Below are positions 26,501 to 41,500 of a stretch of 64,000 nt of DNA, piece after piece. How positions within the stretch are numbered: position 1 is the stretch's first letter; every line of letters begins with the position of its first letter. Below the pieces are notes generated by a model. The model worked only from the letters and a program-made list of their open reading frames with translations. It was not told the DNA's origin and ran no database searches. Source of the stretch: Ridgeia piscesae (Eukaryota; Annelida; Polychaeta; Sabellida; Siboglinidae); the NCBI GenBank assembly GCA_025642075.2, contig JAODUO010000491.1, positions 58,501 to 122,500 on the forward strand, in the 5' to 3' direction. The position numbers and the translations under genes were made by a program.

Positions 26501-29500
26501 AAGTTGACATAGAGGTCAGTGAGGCGGTCATTTAAAGTTGACATAGAGGTCAGTGAGGCGGTCATTTAAAGTTGACATAGAGGTCAGTGAGGCGGTCATT
26601 TAAAGTTGACATAGAGGTCAGTGAGGCGGTCATTTAAAGTTGACATAGAGGTCAGTGAGGCGGTCATTTAAAGTTGACATAGAGGTCAGTGAGGCGGTCA
26701 TTTAAAGTTGACATAGAGGTCAGTGAGGGGTCATTTAAATTGACATAGAGGTCAGTGAGGCGGTCATTTAAAGTTGACATAGAGGTCAGTGAGGCGGTCA
26801 TTTAAAGTTGACATAGAGGTCAGTGAGGCGGTCATTTAAAGTTGACATAGAGGTCAGTGAGGCGGTCATTTAAAGTTGACATAGAGGTCAGTGAGGCGGT
26901 CATTTAAAGTTGACATAGGGGTCAGTGTATCCAGTGGTCAAATAAAACTTGTGTCTTCATCATATAAGTGATGATTTTTGTTATGATTAATAATGACTTG
27001 ATTAAGGGATGTAGTGTGGAAGCAACGTAGAACAAAACCAAGAACAGATCCCACTGGAACCCCACATGGAGGATGGGGAAGAGAGTGAACCAGACATGTT
27101 AACTCCTTGACGAAACCCACTGTAGAGATGCAACAAGCTGATGTAAAGATGCACCAAGATGTAAAGATGCACTAATCCAATGTAAAGATGCACTAAGCCA
27201 ACATAAATATGCACTAAACCAATGTAAAGGTGCACTAAGCTGATGTAAAGATGCACCGAGATGATGTAAAGATGCACTAAGCCGACATAAAGATGCACTG
27301 AGCCACAGTAAAGATGCACTAAGCCAACATAAATGTGCACCAAGCCAACGTAAATGTGCACCAAGCCAATGTAGAGATGCACCAAGCCAATGCACCAAGC
27401 CAATATAAAGATATACCAAACCAATGTAAAGGTGCAACAAATCAATGTAAAGGTGCACCAAACCAATCGAACGGTGCACTAAGCCAATATATGTTAAACA
27501 CTTTTTATAGAAAGTGGGTAATCTTCCATCCTTGCTGAGCAGACAATGTTTATATGCATGGCCCACCATTATCCCAGCTCTGGTTCACCAGTGATGGCGA
27601 TAATGTAAGTAAAATGCATATTATGGCGAGCCATTGATATAAAATATCGAGCTGACACGATTTGGTTTGTGTTCAAAGCATCGCGTGTCTGACAGCATGT
27701 TATCCAAGTGTTGAAGAAATCCCTCATCCTTTCTCTGGTCAAAATTACAAGTGGCAGGTCTGAGTTGGTCTAATTCTCCATGGAAGTCGCCAGTGCCGGA
27801 GGAGATCTAAAATCAATAGAGCTTTACCGACTCGGCCTGGACGGATAAAGGGTCTCGTCTCTGCAACACTTCTCCTCGCACTCTCACTCCGTAAGAATAC
27901 AAGACTAATCGTGTGTAATGGCTCACATGGTAAATTGCCTAGATTGCCTTGAATCAGGTCGTTTAGGCAACTTAATATCGATCTTTTCTTGACTGTAACT
28001 GTTGCGACCGATTGCTGACATTAATGTTACATTATGCAGTCGTCACCTTCTTTGATTTGTTTCGAGGGAAGATGATATATTTGCAAAGTTCAAATGGAAA
28101 ACAATGAAGTAGATGCAGATTGCTAATTAGGCACTTTCACCCAATGTCAGTATAGCGTTTGCATAATGTTAATGCAAAAGATAAATGTGTACATTGGTAT
28201 ATGATAAAAAACTTCTAATAAATTATCCACCAATCATGGTTGCAGAGTGTTACTTTATGAAATCTTTCAGAGTCCCGACAGATGCCTATTGTTTCCATTT
28301 GAAGTGTTATTGATCCTATACGATACTGGAGTTAGTAGTGACGCATTCTGCAGTCTCATGACACCACAGATCTGTGGCAGATGAATCAGCTGGTAGAACG
28401 GTCAGTGTTTGTTGTCGCTGTAGGGGTCAATTTGGGAGTGACAACCCTTGTTGCATCTGCTGCACCTGAAGACAGCTGCGAGCCCCGAGAAAAATGTAAT
28501 CGCATGAAATACAGCCAGTCTGAAATGATCGCTGTTCTTCCTGTGACTGGTTTGATCATCAGCTATGAAGTAGTCTGCGGGTCATTTTGAATCCCCTGCC
28601 TTGTTCCTGCCTCCAAATAGATCAGTCTCCATCTAGCTCCTCCCAGTTGTTAATGTTCATCTTCAAGTCTCGCTTGCATACATCCTTGAAGTGCAGACAT
28701 GACCACTGGCCCGTCCTCATGGGGTCCTCTCTCTGGTAGGTCTGGGATATCATTTGGCAATCTTCCATCATCCACAGATGCACGTGAATGTACATATTGA
28801 GAACACACTTGAGGGGACAGATCTTTCCCAGCTCACAGTTGTCTACAGGTGCAAAATGTCATGGACCCCAATTTGGGAGTGACAACCCTTGTTGCATCTG
28901 CTGCACTTGAAGTTAGCTGTGATCTGGGGAAAAGTGCATGATAAGGTGGCGTTGCACATGTCTTGCAAGCAAGCATTTCCCCACTAGTGTGTACACCAAC
29001 TTGTCATGATACATGTGTGACTGTGTCTGGATTAAATTGTTACTGAACACACAACTGTAGTTACATTCACTTATTATTATTAACTGCAAAGTTTTTATAT
29101 AAAGAAATATGCTTTTAAAGAATATTTGTTGGTTTTACCAAAATGTCATGTTACCAAAATGTCTGTTTACCAAAATGTCCTATTACAAAAATGCCCCGTT
29201 AATTACCAAAGTGTCCTGTTACCAAAATGTCTGTTACCAAAACGTCCATTACCAAAGTGTCCTTTACAAAACTGTCTGGATACCTGCAACTTGACCCAGC
29301 TTGATTCAGCTTTCCCAGTGGCTTGCTAATGGACAACCCCTCAGAGAGGGATTTGTAGCATTTGTACTGACCCAGAGCAAACTGTGGCTGGCAGAGTGCT
29401 TGTGCGGATGTTGTCTGAGACTAGGCCATTGCAAGAGCAGGACCCATGTGGACACCGACTAAGTAGAACTTTCTGTGACTGGATATAATGGGAATTAGCA

Positions 29501-32500
29501 AAAACTGAAAGACTGACAAATTATGTTGGTGAAACATTAACAGTAGCATTCTAGTCGATATGGTAGCTGTGCTGAACTACTGAAGTGCTTCTTTAATTCT
29601 ATTCAATATTCATACATCAATATTACATATGAGATGTGAATCCTCATGGAGATGCTACGGGTACAAGCATATACTACAACTAATAATAAGATGATGTCTT
29701 TTTGTGCCTAACTTCTCAAAACCCAAACCTAGATCAGATTAATTTTAACACTAATGGTTATTATAAATGTACATGTGCCATTTGTTGACGTTTTGTATTT
29801 TCTTTCAGCCAACATGCCATGTCGGCAGATGATGGAGAATGAATCTGCAATTTGTCTGACAGTCGACTGTGTCAAGACTGGTACGTAGGCTTAGGAAAAT
29901 AAAAAACCAAGTAAATTGACAACACTTGATTAAAAATGGATTTTGCAATATGACATTGTCGATGTTGAGTTAAGATGAACTTAATCCAATTAAATATGTC
30001 ATTGGCAGTGTTTATCATCACAGTCGACAGTTTCACCCAAACTACCAGCCACGATTTTTCTCAAGTTATGACTACTGACTGTTACACTTGAGTGGCTCTT
30101 AGATATAAACACCTGTTGGCAGTTCAACTTGGCACTGGGCAGAAATAACTGAAAACGCAACCTAAATAGCACTTGTGCATCTCAGTAATGGTGTTACAAT
30201 GTAACCAAGGTGCTATGCCTTGCCCATGCATAAGCACCCAGATGTTCTGAAAGTCCTAAAATCGCTATTCGTTTAGTTCAATCTGCCACTGGTGGTTGAC
30301 TTGTGATTTTACGATCCAAGATTGACATTAGCATCAGTTTGCATTAAACTGTGTTCTCTTTTGAGGTGTGATTTTGGGGCCACCACTTACGACGTGTATT
30401 TTTGGGTTACTACAAAAGATAGATGCTGACAATGCATGCCACAAACGTTCATGTTCTCGATTCTTACACTTGTCACATATCGGCAGTATATCAGGTAGAT
30501 ATCACAACTGATTTCCCCATAGGCATCCATTGTGACATTTCTTTGATTTCTTGCTAAGGTATTCAAACTAGGGTATTCTGAATTTATTTAACCTTCATTC
30601 ATAAAATTCATGAAATTCACTTACGTCATTCTCTGTAATCCAATCTCTAACTTGATTCCTGGTAGAATCGGCAGACAATTTGCCATGTTCACATCTCATT
30701 GCTGAAGAACACATATATGCATGCATATGTAATCACCGTATGACAGATGTCATTATTTGACAGCACTGATGCCATGCTACACAAAATAATCATTTCTATT
30801 CAATGTTACGTACAATGCTACCAGAAATTCAAACAAAATGTACAATTTCAATCCTGTTGGCCAGGTTTACTAAGAGTAATGGCAGACAGTTACATTATGT
30901 GGAATGCACACTCCAATTCTTGGTAGAAATCTTCTGGCTGCCATTTTAAACTTTCTTTATTTAACTCAACTGCATCAACAAATACTTGACTAGAGACGAA
31001 TTAATAGTTTTTGTGTAGTAAGCACATCATGGCTGAATGCTTGCAGCCAAACCAAATGTTGGTGTGAGAAGTGGACTGTGAAGTCGATACACCTCGGGCT
31101 TGTTTTAAACAGATTTGGTCATGGCATTTTTCTCCTTCAAATGCAACAAAACAAAAATACTGTTTTCTATATTAGTGCATTGATGAGTGGATGTGTTTCT
31201 TAGCATCACGACTGCTGAATGCCATGGACCTGACGTCAGACCCATGTGATGACTTCTTCGAGTATGCCTGCGGGGGTTGGAACAAGAAGAATGTCATCCG
31301 GGATGACATGCCCAACTACAACACCTTCAGTAAACTCAGAGACGAGCTCCAGGTGAAACTACGAGGTGGGTGACTTGACGTGTCAGTACACATTGTCACA
31401 TAGTCATGTAGCTTTTGTCCCTTTCCCTTCTCTCTTCCTCACGTCACACCACCCCTGTCTCCATGCCCAGTCTCCCCTTCAATGTTCCCTCTCTTTCCAT
31501 CCCCCAAATTCACCCCTTAACACATCTCCACCGCCACTCCCATCTCCACCCTTGTCTCCATTCCCAATCTCCACCCATCTTCACCCAACTCCTCTCCTAT
31601 CACCACCCATTCATATAACCCCTGTCTTCACCCCATCTCCATCCTATCTCCATTCACCTATATCTTGCTCTCATTCTTCCCTATTCTCTATATCTGTCTT
31701 CCCCTTATATCCACCTCAATCATGGTGTCCCTGTTTTCTCCCCACTCTGAGTATACCCTCTTCCTTTCCCAATCCCCTTCCAGTCATTAACCCACTTAAT
31801 TCGCCCCACCAACATTGTTATGTAAATATGTCGTCACATTCCTGCCTGATGTTTCATTATCCCAATAAATATTTCTCGCTCATTTCTTTTATAATTGGAT
31901 GTTGATACATTCCTTGCACATAAACAACCAGTATGTATTTGATCTACGAAAACCCATATGGCTGATGCATCAATCACTGGAAACCCTTGCCTTAGTCTGG
32001 AGTAAGTGTCCTGAGATTAACCACTGCAAACTCTTGCCTTAGTCTGGAGTAAATGTCCTGAGATTAACCACTGCAAACTCTTGCCTTAGTCTGGAGTAAG
32101 TGTCCAGAGATTAACCAATGCAAACTGTCGCCTTGGCCTGGAATAAGTGTCCTGAGATTAACCACTGCAAACTACTGTCTTGGCCTGGAGTAAGTGTCCT
32201 GAGATTAACCACTGCAAACTATTGTCTTGGCCTGGAGTTAATAAAGTGTCCAGAGATTAACCAATGCAAACTGTTGCCTTGGCCTGGAGTAAGTGTCCTG
32301 AGATTAACCACTGCAAACTACTGTCTAATGGCCTGGAGTAAGTGTCCTGAGATTAACCACTGCAAACTATTGTCTTGGCCTGGACCAAGTATCCTGAGAT
32401 TAACCACTGCAAACTGTTGCCTTGGCCTGGACCAAGTATCCTGAGATTAACCACTGCAAACTGTTGCCTTGGCCTGGAGTAAGTGTCCTGAGATTAACCA

Positions 32501-35500
32501 CTGCAAACTATTGTCTTGGCCTGGAGTAAGTGTCCAGATATTAACCAATGCAAACTGTCGCCTTAGTCTGGAGCAAGTGTCCTGAGATTAACCAATGCAA
32601 ACTGTTGCCTTGGTCTGGAGCAAGTGTCCTGAGATTAACCAATGCAAACTGTCATCTTAGTCTGGAGCAAGTGTCCTGAGATTAACCAATGCAAACTGTC
32701 ACCTTAGTCTGGAGTAAGTGTACTGAGATTAACCAATGCAAACTGTTGCCTTGGCCTGGAGTAAGTTTCCTGAGATTAACCAATGCAAACTGTCGCCTTA
32801 GTCTGGAGCAAGTGTCCGAGATTAACCATGCAATATGTGCTTGGCCTGGATAAGTGTCCTGAGATTAACCACTGCAAACTATTGTCTTGGCCTGGAGTAA
32901 GTGTCCTGAGATTAACCACTGCAAACTATTGTCTTGGCCTGGAGTAAGTGTCCAGAGATTAACCAAGCAAACTGTCGCCTTGGCCTGGAGTAAGTGTCCT
33001 GAGATTAACCACTGCAAACTACTGTCTAATGGCCTGGAGTAAGTGTCCTGAGATTAACCACTGCAAACTATTGTCTTGGCCTGGACAAGTTCCTGAGATT
33101 AACCACTGCAAACTGTTGCCTTGGCCTGGACCAAGTATCCTGAGATTAACCACTGCAAACTGTTGCCTTGGCCTGGAGTAAGTGTCCTGAGATTAACCAC
33201 TGCAAACTATTGTCTTGGCCTGGAGTAAGTGTCCAGATATTAACCAATGCAAACTGTCGCCTTAGTCTGGAGCAAGTGTCCTGAGATTAACCAATGCAAA
33301 CTGTTGCCTTGGTCTGGAGCAAGTGTCCTGAGATTAACCAATGCAAACTGTCATCTTAGTCTGGAGCAAGTGTCCTGAGATTAACCAATGCAAACTGTCG
33401 CCTTAGTCTGGAGTAAGTGTACTGAGATTAACCAATGCAAACTGTTGCCTTGGCCTGGAGTAAGTTTCCTGAGATTAACCAATGCAAACTGTCGCCTTAG
33501 TCTGGAGCAAGTGTCCTGAGATTAACCACTGCAAACTATTGTCTTGGCCTGGAGTAAGTGTCCTGAGATTAACCACTGCAAACTATTGTCTTGGCCTGGA
33601 GTAAGTGTCCTGAGATTAACCACTGCAAACTATTGTCTTGGCCTGGAGTAAGTGTCCAGAGATTAACCAAAGCAAACTGTCGCCTTGGCCTGGAGTAAGT
33701 GTCCTGAGATTAACCACTGCAAACTATTGTCTTGGCCTGGAGTTAATAAAGTGTCCAGAGATTAACCAATGCAAACTATTGCCTTGGCCTGGAGTAAGTG
33801 TCCTGAGATTAACCACTGCAAACTACTGTCTAATGGCCTGGAGTAAGTGTCCTGAGATTAACCACTGCAAACTATTGTCTTGGCCTGGACCAAGTATCCT
33901 GAGATTAACCACTGCAAACTGTTGCCTTGGCCTGGAGTAAGTGTCCTGAGATTAACCACTGCAAACTATTGTCTTGGCCTGGAGTAAGTGTCCAGAGATT
34001 AACCAATGCAAACTGTCGCCTTAGTCTGGAGTAAGTGTCCTGAGATTAACCAATGCAAACTGTCGCCTTGGTCTGGAGCAAGTGCCCTGAGATTAACCAA
34101 TGCAAACTGTCGCCTTAGTCTGGAGTAAGTGTCCTGAGATTAACCAATGCAAACAGTCGCCTTGGTCTGGAGCAAGTGTCCTGAGATTAACCAATGCAAA
34201 CTGTCGCCTTGGTCTGGAGCAAGTGTCCTGAGATTAACCAATGCAAACAGTCGCCTTGGTCTGGAGCAAGTGTCCTGAGATTAACCAATGCAAACTGTCG
34301 CCTTGGTCTGGAGCAAGTGTCCTGAGATTAACCAATGCAAACAGTCGCCTTGGTCTGGAGTAAGTGTCCTGAGATTAACCAATGCAAACTGTCGCCTTGG
34401 TCTGGAGCAAGTGCCCTGAGATTAACCAATGCAAACTGTCGCCTTAGTCTGGAGTAAGTGTCCTGAGATTAACCACTGCAAACTATTGTCTTGGCCTGGA
34501 GTAAGTGTCCAGAGATTAACCAAAGCAAACTGTCGCCTTAGTCTGGAGTAAGTGTCCTGAGATTAACCACTGCAAACTATTGTCTTGGTCTGGAGCAAGT
34601 GTCCTGAGATTAACCAATGCAAACAGTCCCTTGGTCTGGAGCAAGTGTCCTGAGAGCCTTGCTGTGGACACACCAGTTCTATTGTTTTGATTGTGGATTT
34701 GTCTACACATTGTGTTAGGGAGGAGGAAATACAAATAAAAGTGATTGCAACAGAAACACGCTACAGTGTATAGTATGTGGTTCCATCATTCAGATAAATC
34801 CATGACAACTCGCTGTGTGACTGACTTGTGACTTGTGACTACCAGTGAAACAATATTTGGTATGATATGTATATTTGCGTATGTTCTATGAATTGTTACA
34901 AATTCTTTGGATTAGCATTTCAATCAGAAATAAAAGTTGAAAAATGCAATTTTATTTCCATCTTGCCAAAAACAACATCAGCAGATGTGTAATCCAATTA
35001 ATTAAATTATCTCAGATAGATAATGCCACACACTGGTTTAGAGTGCCGGACTCTCAACCGAGATAATGTGAGTGTGAAGCCTATGCTGCCATTTCAAACT
35101 TACGGCAATTCATTCTTCCTACATCGCTACTGACCACTATGCTTTATGAACGTGTACCTGGTTTTAAACAGTGGTGGATATTGTACAGTCCATGTGCATT
35201 AATTACAACATGGCTGAATGCTTCCCAGATAAGTCAAGGGAAATTTGATTGATAAGCCTGCCTGGGAATAATGTGCCAAGTGTTCTGGAGCAGTCCTGTG
35301 GACTGGACTTGTGAACTTACTTTATCCTCATTGTGCATGCTAACACTGTTGTTATTTGATCTACTAAAAATGAAGGTTTCTGTTTAAGTTCTCCTCGAAA
35401 CTCCTGTTGATCCGGAAGAACCCAAAGCCATCACCAATGCCAAGAATCTGTTTACCTCCTGTCAGAACATGTGTAAGCAGACATATTAATTTATGTGTGT

Positions 35501-38500
35501 CTGTTAACAATACATTTCTTTTTTAATTCACCATCAGGTGATTATCAAGGCTGTCGTTATTACGTCACTTTAAAAGTGTCCTAAGTTATCAGCATAACAG
35601 CCTGAATTCCTAATTTGTCATTATGTTTCTTCAATTGTGAAGTAAAACTGCTAATTCTGAATTAATTAGCTTTTCTAACGTTGACATTGCAGTAACTTTT
35701 AATGCGTTTTTGCTAGCAAGGCAAGTATGAAGGTATCTGCTTTGGAGAAATTAACCTAGTGCCAGTTTTACTTGTGGTTGCTCATGATTACTTGTAACCT
35801 GTGGTTACCATGGATACCCATGATTACATGTATGTTATTACTCATAGTTACCTGAAGAATCTGTGTAGTTCCAAGGAGTTATTTTCTGTTGTAGATACAT
35901 ATTACCTGTAGTGTGAATCATGTTTTAGCACTGATCGAGAGTCGAGGGGAGCAACCATTACTCGACTTGTTGCACCAGCTAGGGGGATGGCCAGTGCTTG
36001 ATGGAGCCTCGTGGAATGAAAGTCGTTTCAGTTGGGTCCAGTTGATGGCGGATCTGCGCTTACTAAACAACAGGGTCCTGCTGAACCAATGGATCAGTCC
36101 TGATGACAAGAACTCCAGTGTCAATGTCTTACAGGTAAGGAATGATCTTGTCAACATACACCTCGAGACTCACCTGTCCATAATATGACCCAATGTCTAG
36201 CCATAAACACTGGATGACAAACATAGATTAAATTCTAGCTACAAACACGTCTCACAAGTGAGGCCGGCTGTAGCTCCTCTCAATTTAAGTCTTATTTCTT
36301 TTCCTCTAGTTTGTTCTCACTTTCCTTGCACTATTTCTTCTATCAGTGCTATCCAATTCCCTCTGTCCTTTGATCTTATCCTACATTCACCTCCCACTCT
36401 TTCTAGTGGCTTGTTTACATGTGGTTATTTACATAAACTATGAGTATGTGTTATATAGAACATAAAAAATAATCGTAAACAAACCACAAGCAAATAGCTA
36501 ACTAATTACATGTAACAATATCATATGCAACGAGAACACATGCAAGCAAATAAACAAAGTACATGCATATAAAACATGTCAACAAATGATATTGTACACT
36601 ATATAGGCAAACCACATTAAACAAACTCACATTATAGGCACATAACGTGGACGTTTCATAAACTTGCAACCATTGTTGTTTTAATAAAATTGGGAAGTAC
36701 CTAGGGGTAGACCCTACAAGCAACATTAACACTATATGTGATAAAATGCACAACATAACAATGGCTGTATCTACAGCAGTTTACCGTCTAGAGTCTAGAC
36801 CACCACAGATGCCAGCCTCCTTTGATAGATACGATCTGTACATGTTCAGCCTGACTGATATGTTAGCCTACTAAATCACCAGCCACTTAAACCAGCTTGA
36901 CATGTGTTCCTACAGCCAGATAAGATGTCAACACTAGTACAGTCTGTCTTATCATCTGGCTAAGATAAGCCTCCAATTGCCCTTAAATTCATTAATAGAC
37001 CCAGGGTATGCACCCTACTAATCAGGGTGAATGTAATAAATCAGTACTAAGCAAAGTGAGGTTTTATTATGTTAAAGTCACATCAGTGGGTCTGGAATGT
37101 GGTAAAGTTGCAACATAATAGTTAAATTGGGGTTTAGCCATGACAACATATCAAGTTCCTATTTAAGTACTCTGTGTATAGCCCTGTTTTGCTCTGTTAC
37201 CACTGAGGAGTTGCGTGGTTTGTTGAGTTTAAAGGCTATTTTTAAAACCAAAAATTCATATTTATTTATATCTGATGGTATAGATTAACGTGACATAACT
37301 ATATAGAAAAAAAGTTACCGCTATGTAATTAGTTGCAGATTTTTTTTTTTAAGTTTTCTGTAAAAATGTGCTCTTCCTGTGATTGTATGCAAGCTTTGTC
37401 GTAGGATTTTATTTTTAGGTTTATTTTCATATGTCACTCCACCTCATTTTAAATACATCATTACTCATATATATTGGACATCGTGACCAAAGAACTTCTT
37501 TAAACTTCCAACAAGGTCATTTGTCTCAGATTAAAATAACGTAAACAGGTGTATGACAGACCTGTATTTGACTGTAACCGCAGATCACATGACCACAGTG
37601 TGCCACCAGCCAGTGCCATGAATAGCCAACAACCGTAATATTTCAATTTATCGAGCCAACTTGTAAGCAACTGTTCAAAGTGTGAAGCTTGCATATGGTA
37701 ACAGTGTTGACCCTGCCTTTGTAAGATGTGTATAACAACCTATTGTTTGTTGTAGTTGGACCAGACACAACTTGGTATGCCCGGGAGAGAGTACTTCTTG
37801 AAGGAGAGGAACGCCAAGCCCCTCATGGCATACGAGACGTTTGCGACAGACGTGGCTGGGATGTTGGGAGCAGACGCAGTCACGGCCAAGGTCAACATGA
37901 AAGAGATGATAGACTTTGAGATACGACTCGCTAATGTACGTGCAATATAGAATACATACTGTTATTCTTTCTCCTGCTTCTCTTCTACAGGGGCGACAGC
38001 AAACAGTTATGTTGTACTTCCTTTTGGTTCATTACGCTGAAAAAACTGCTCTTCCTCTGGGTGAGGTCTAACTTTTGAACTGCTCATCCTCTAGGTTCCC
38101 TTTTACAGGGGGTGAGGTCTAACGTTTGAACTGCTCTTCCTCTGATTCCCTGTACAGGGGGTGAGGTCTAACGTTTGAAATGCTCTTCCTCTGATTCCCT
38201 TGTACAGGGGGTGAGGTCTAACGTTTGAACTGCTCTTCCTCTGATTCCCTTGTACAAGGGGTGAGGTCTAACGTTTGAACTGCTCTTCCTCTGATTCCCT
38301 TGTACAGGGGGTGCGGTCTAACGTTTGAACTGCTCTTCCTCTGATTCCCTTGTACAGGGGGTGAGGTCTAACGTTTGAACTGCTCTTCCTCTGATTCCCT
38401 TGTACAGGGGGTGAGGTCTAACTTTTGAACTGCTCTTCCTCTGATTCCCTTGTATAGGGGGTGAGGTCTAACGTTTGAACTGCTCTTCCTCTGATTCCCT

Positions 38501-41500
38501 TGTACAGGGGGTGAGGTCTAACGTTTGAACTGCTCTTCCTCTGATTCCCTTGTACAGGGGGTGAGGTCTAACTTTTGAACTGCTCTTCCTCTGATTCCCT
38601 TGTATAGGGGGTGAGGTCTAACTTTTGAACTGCTCTTCCTCTGATTCCCTTGTACAGGGGGTGAGGTCTAACTTTTGAACTGCTCTTCCTCTGGTTCCCT
38701 TGTACAGGGGGTGAGGTCTAACTTTTGAACTGCTCTTCCTCTGATTCCCTTGTACAGGGGTGAGGTCTAACTTTTGAACTGCTCTTCCTCTGATTCCCTT
38801 GTACAGGGGTGAGGTCTAACTTTTGAACTGCTCTTCCTCTGATTCCCTTGTACAGGGGGTGAGGTCTAACGTTTGAACTGCTCTTCCTCTGATTCCCTTG
38901 TACAGGGGGTGAGGTCTAACGTTTTGAACTGCTCTTCCTCTGATTCCCTTGTACAGGGGGTGAGGTCTAACTTTGAACTGCTCTTCCTCTGATTCCCTTG
39001 TACAGGGGTGAGGTCTAACTTTTGAACTGCTCTTCCTCTGGTTCCCTTGTACAGGGGGTGAGGTCTAACGTTTGAACTGCTCTTCCTCTGATTCCCTTGT
39101 ACAGGGGGTGAGGTCTAACTTTGAACTGCTCTTCCTCTGATTCCCTTGTAAGGGGGTGAGGTCTAACTTTTGAACTGCTCTTCCTCTGATTCCCTTGTAC
39201 AGGGGGTGAGGTCTAACTTTTGAACTGCTCTTCCTCTGATTCCCTTGTACAGGGGGTGAGGTCTAACTTTTGAACTGCTCTTCCTCTGATTCCCTTGTAC
39301 AGGGGTGAGGTCTAACTTTTGAACTGCTCTTCCTCTGATTCCCTTGTACAGGGGTGAGGTCTAACTTTTGAACTGCTCTTCCTCTGATTCCCTTGTACAG
39401 GGGGTGAGGTCTAACTTTTGAACTGCTCTTCCTCTGATTCCCTTGTACAGGGGGTGAGGTCTAACTTTTGAACTGCTCTTCCTCTGATTCCCTTGTACAG
39501 GGGGTGAGGTCTAACTTTTGAACTGCTCTTCCTCTGGGTTCCCTTGTACAGGGGGTGAGGTCTAACTTTTGAACTGCTCTTCCTCTGATTCCCTTGTACA
39601 GGGGGTGAGGTCTAACTTTTGAACTGCTCTTCCTCTGGGTTCCCTTGTACAGGGGGTGAGGTCTAACTTTTGAACTGCTCTTCCTCTGATTCCCTTGTAC
39701 AGGGGGTGAGGTCTAACGTTTGAACTGCTCTTCCTCTGATTCCCTTGTACAGGGGGTGAGGTCTAACTTTTGAACTGCTCTTCCTCTGATTCCCTTGTAC
39801 AGGGGGTGAGGTCTAACTTTGAACTGCTCTTCCTCTGATTCCCTTGTACAGGGGGTGAGGTCTAACGTTTGAACTGCTCTTCCTCTGATTCCCTTGTACA
39901 GGGGGTGAGGTCTAACGTTTGAACTGCTCTTCCTCTGATTCCCTTGTACAAGGGGTGAGGTCTAACTTTTGAACTGCTCATCCTCTAGGTTCCCTTTTAC
40001 AGGGGGTGAGGTCTAACGTTTGAACTGCTCTTCCTCTGATTCCCTTGTACAGGGGGTGAGGTCTAACTTTTGAACTGCTCTTCCTCTGATTCCCTTGTAC
40101 AGGGGGTGAGGTCTAACTTTTGAACTGCTCTTCCTCTGATTCCCTTGTACAGGGGGTGAGGTCTAACTTTTGAACTGCTCTTCCTCTGTTCCCTTGTACA
40201 GGGGGTGAGGTCTAACTTTTGAACTGCTCTTCCTCTGATTCCCTTGTACAGGGGGTGCAGGTCTAACTTTTGAACTGCTCTTCCTCTGATTCCCTTGTAC
40301 AGGGGGTGAGGTCTAACTTTTGAACTGCTCTTCCTCTGATTCCCTTGTAAGGGGGTGAGGCTAACTTTTGAACTGCTCTTCCTCTGATTCCCTTGTACAG
40401 GGGGTGAGGTCTAACTTTTGAACTGCTCTTCCTCTGGGTTCCCTTGTACAGGGGGTGAGGTCTAACTTTTGAACTGCTCTTCCTCTGATTCCCTTGTACA
40501 GGGGGTGAGGTCTAACTTTTGAACTGCTCTTCCTCTGGGTTCCCTTGTACAGGGGGTGAAGTCTAACTTTTGAACTGCTCTTCCTCTGAGTTCCCTTGTA
40601 CAGTACTGTGCTCTTCCTCATTCCCTTCAGGGTCAGTCTAACTGCTTTGTAAGCAGTCTCTCCATCAGTGATTCCCTTGTCACAGGGTCGTCTACTTAAC
40701 TCTCCCCTGTTCCTCTCCTGTCAGCAGTCTTCCCTCCACTTCCCCTGTCAGCATTCCCTCTTTGCTGTGTCTCCTCCACTGCCCCTGTCAGCAGTTCCTT
40801 CCCTCCACTGCCCCCTGTCAGCAGTCCTTCCCTCCACTCCCCCTGTCAGCAGTTCCTCCCCTCCACTCCCCCTGTCAGCAGTCCTTCCCTCCACTCCCCC
40901 TGTCAGCATTCCCTCCCTCCACTGCCCCTGTCAGCAGTCCTTCCCTCCACTCCCCTGTCAGCATTCCCTCCCTTCACTACCCCTGTCAGCAGTCCTTCCC
41001 TCCACTCCCCCATCAGCATTCCCTCCCTCCACTGCCCCTGTCAGCAGTCCTTCCCTCCACTCCCCTGTCAGCATTCCCTCCCTTCACTACCCCTGTCAGC
41101 ATTCCTTCCCTCCACTCCCCCATCAGCATTCCCTCCCTCCACTGCCCCTGTCAGCAGTCCTTCCCTCCACTCCCCTGTCAGCATTCCCTCCCTTCACTAC
41201 CCCTGTCAGCAGTCCTTCCCTCCACTCCCCTGTCAGCATTCCCTCCCTTCACTACCCCTGTCAGCAGTCCTTCCCTCCACTCCCCCATCAGCATTCCCTC
41301 CCTCCACTGCCCCTGTCAGCAGTCCTTCCCTCCACTCCCCTGTCAGCATTCCCTCCCTTCACTACCCCTGTCAGCAGTCCTTCCCTCCACTCCCCTGTCA
41401 GCATTCCCTCCCTTCACTACCCCTGTCAGCAGTCTCTCCCTCCACAGCCCCTGGTCAGATGCCCATGCTCACTACCCATTCCCTCCCTGTGGCCCCAACC

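Noticed and set aside
20163..26930. CRISPR-like regular arrays
   Set aside because: Head-to-tail units without unique spacers, in an intron of an animal gene; no cas genes.
30900..31203. Extra exon upstream of exon 4
   Set aside because: Phases of exons 3 and 4 join directly and match the family without a gap.
31366..31905. 179-codon Pro/Ser/Leu-rich ORF after exon 4
   Set aside because: C/T-rich low-complexity intron; starts beyond a consistent splice donor and has no domain.
36640..36880. Possible LINE reading KYLGV...NINTI
   Set aside because: Too short and no other RT motif nearby.
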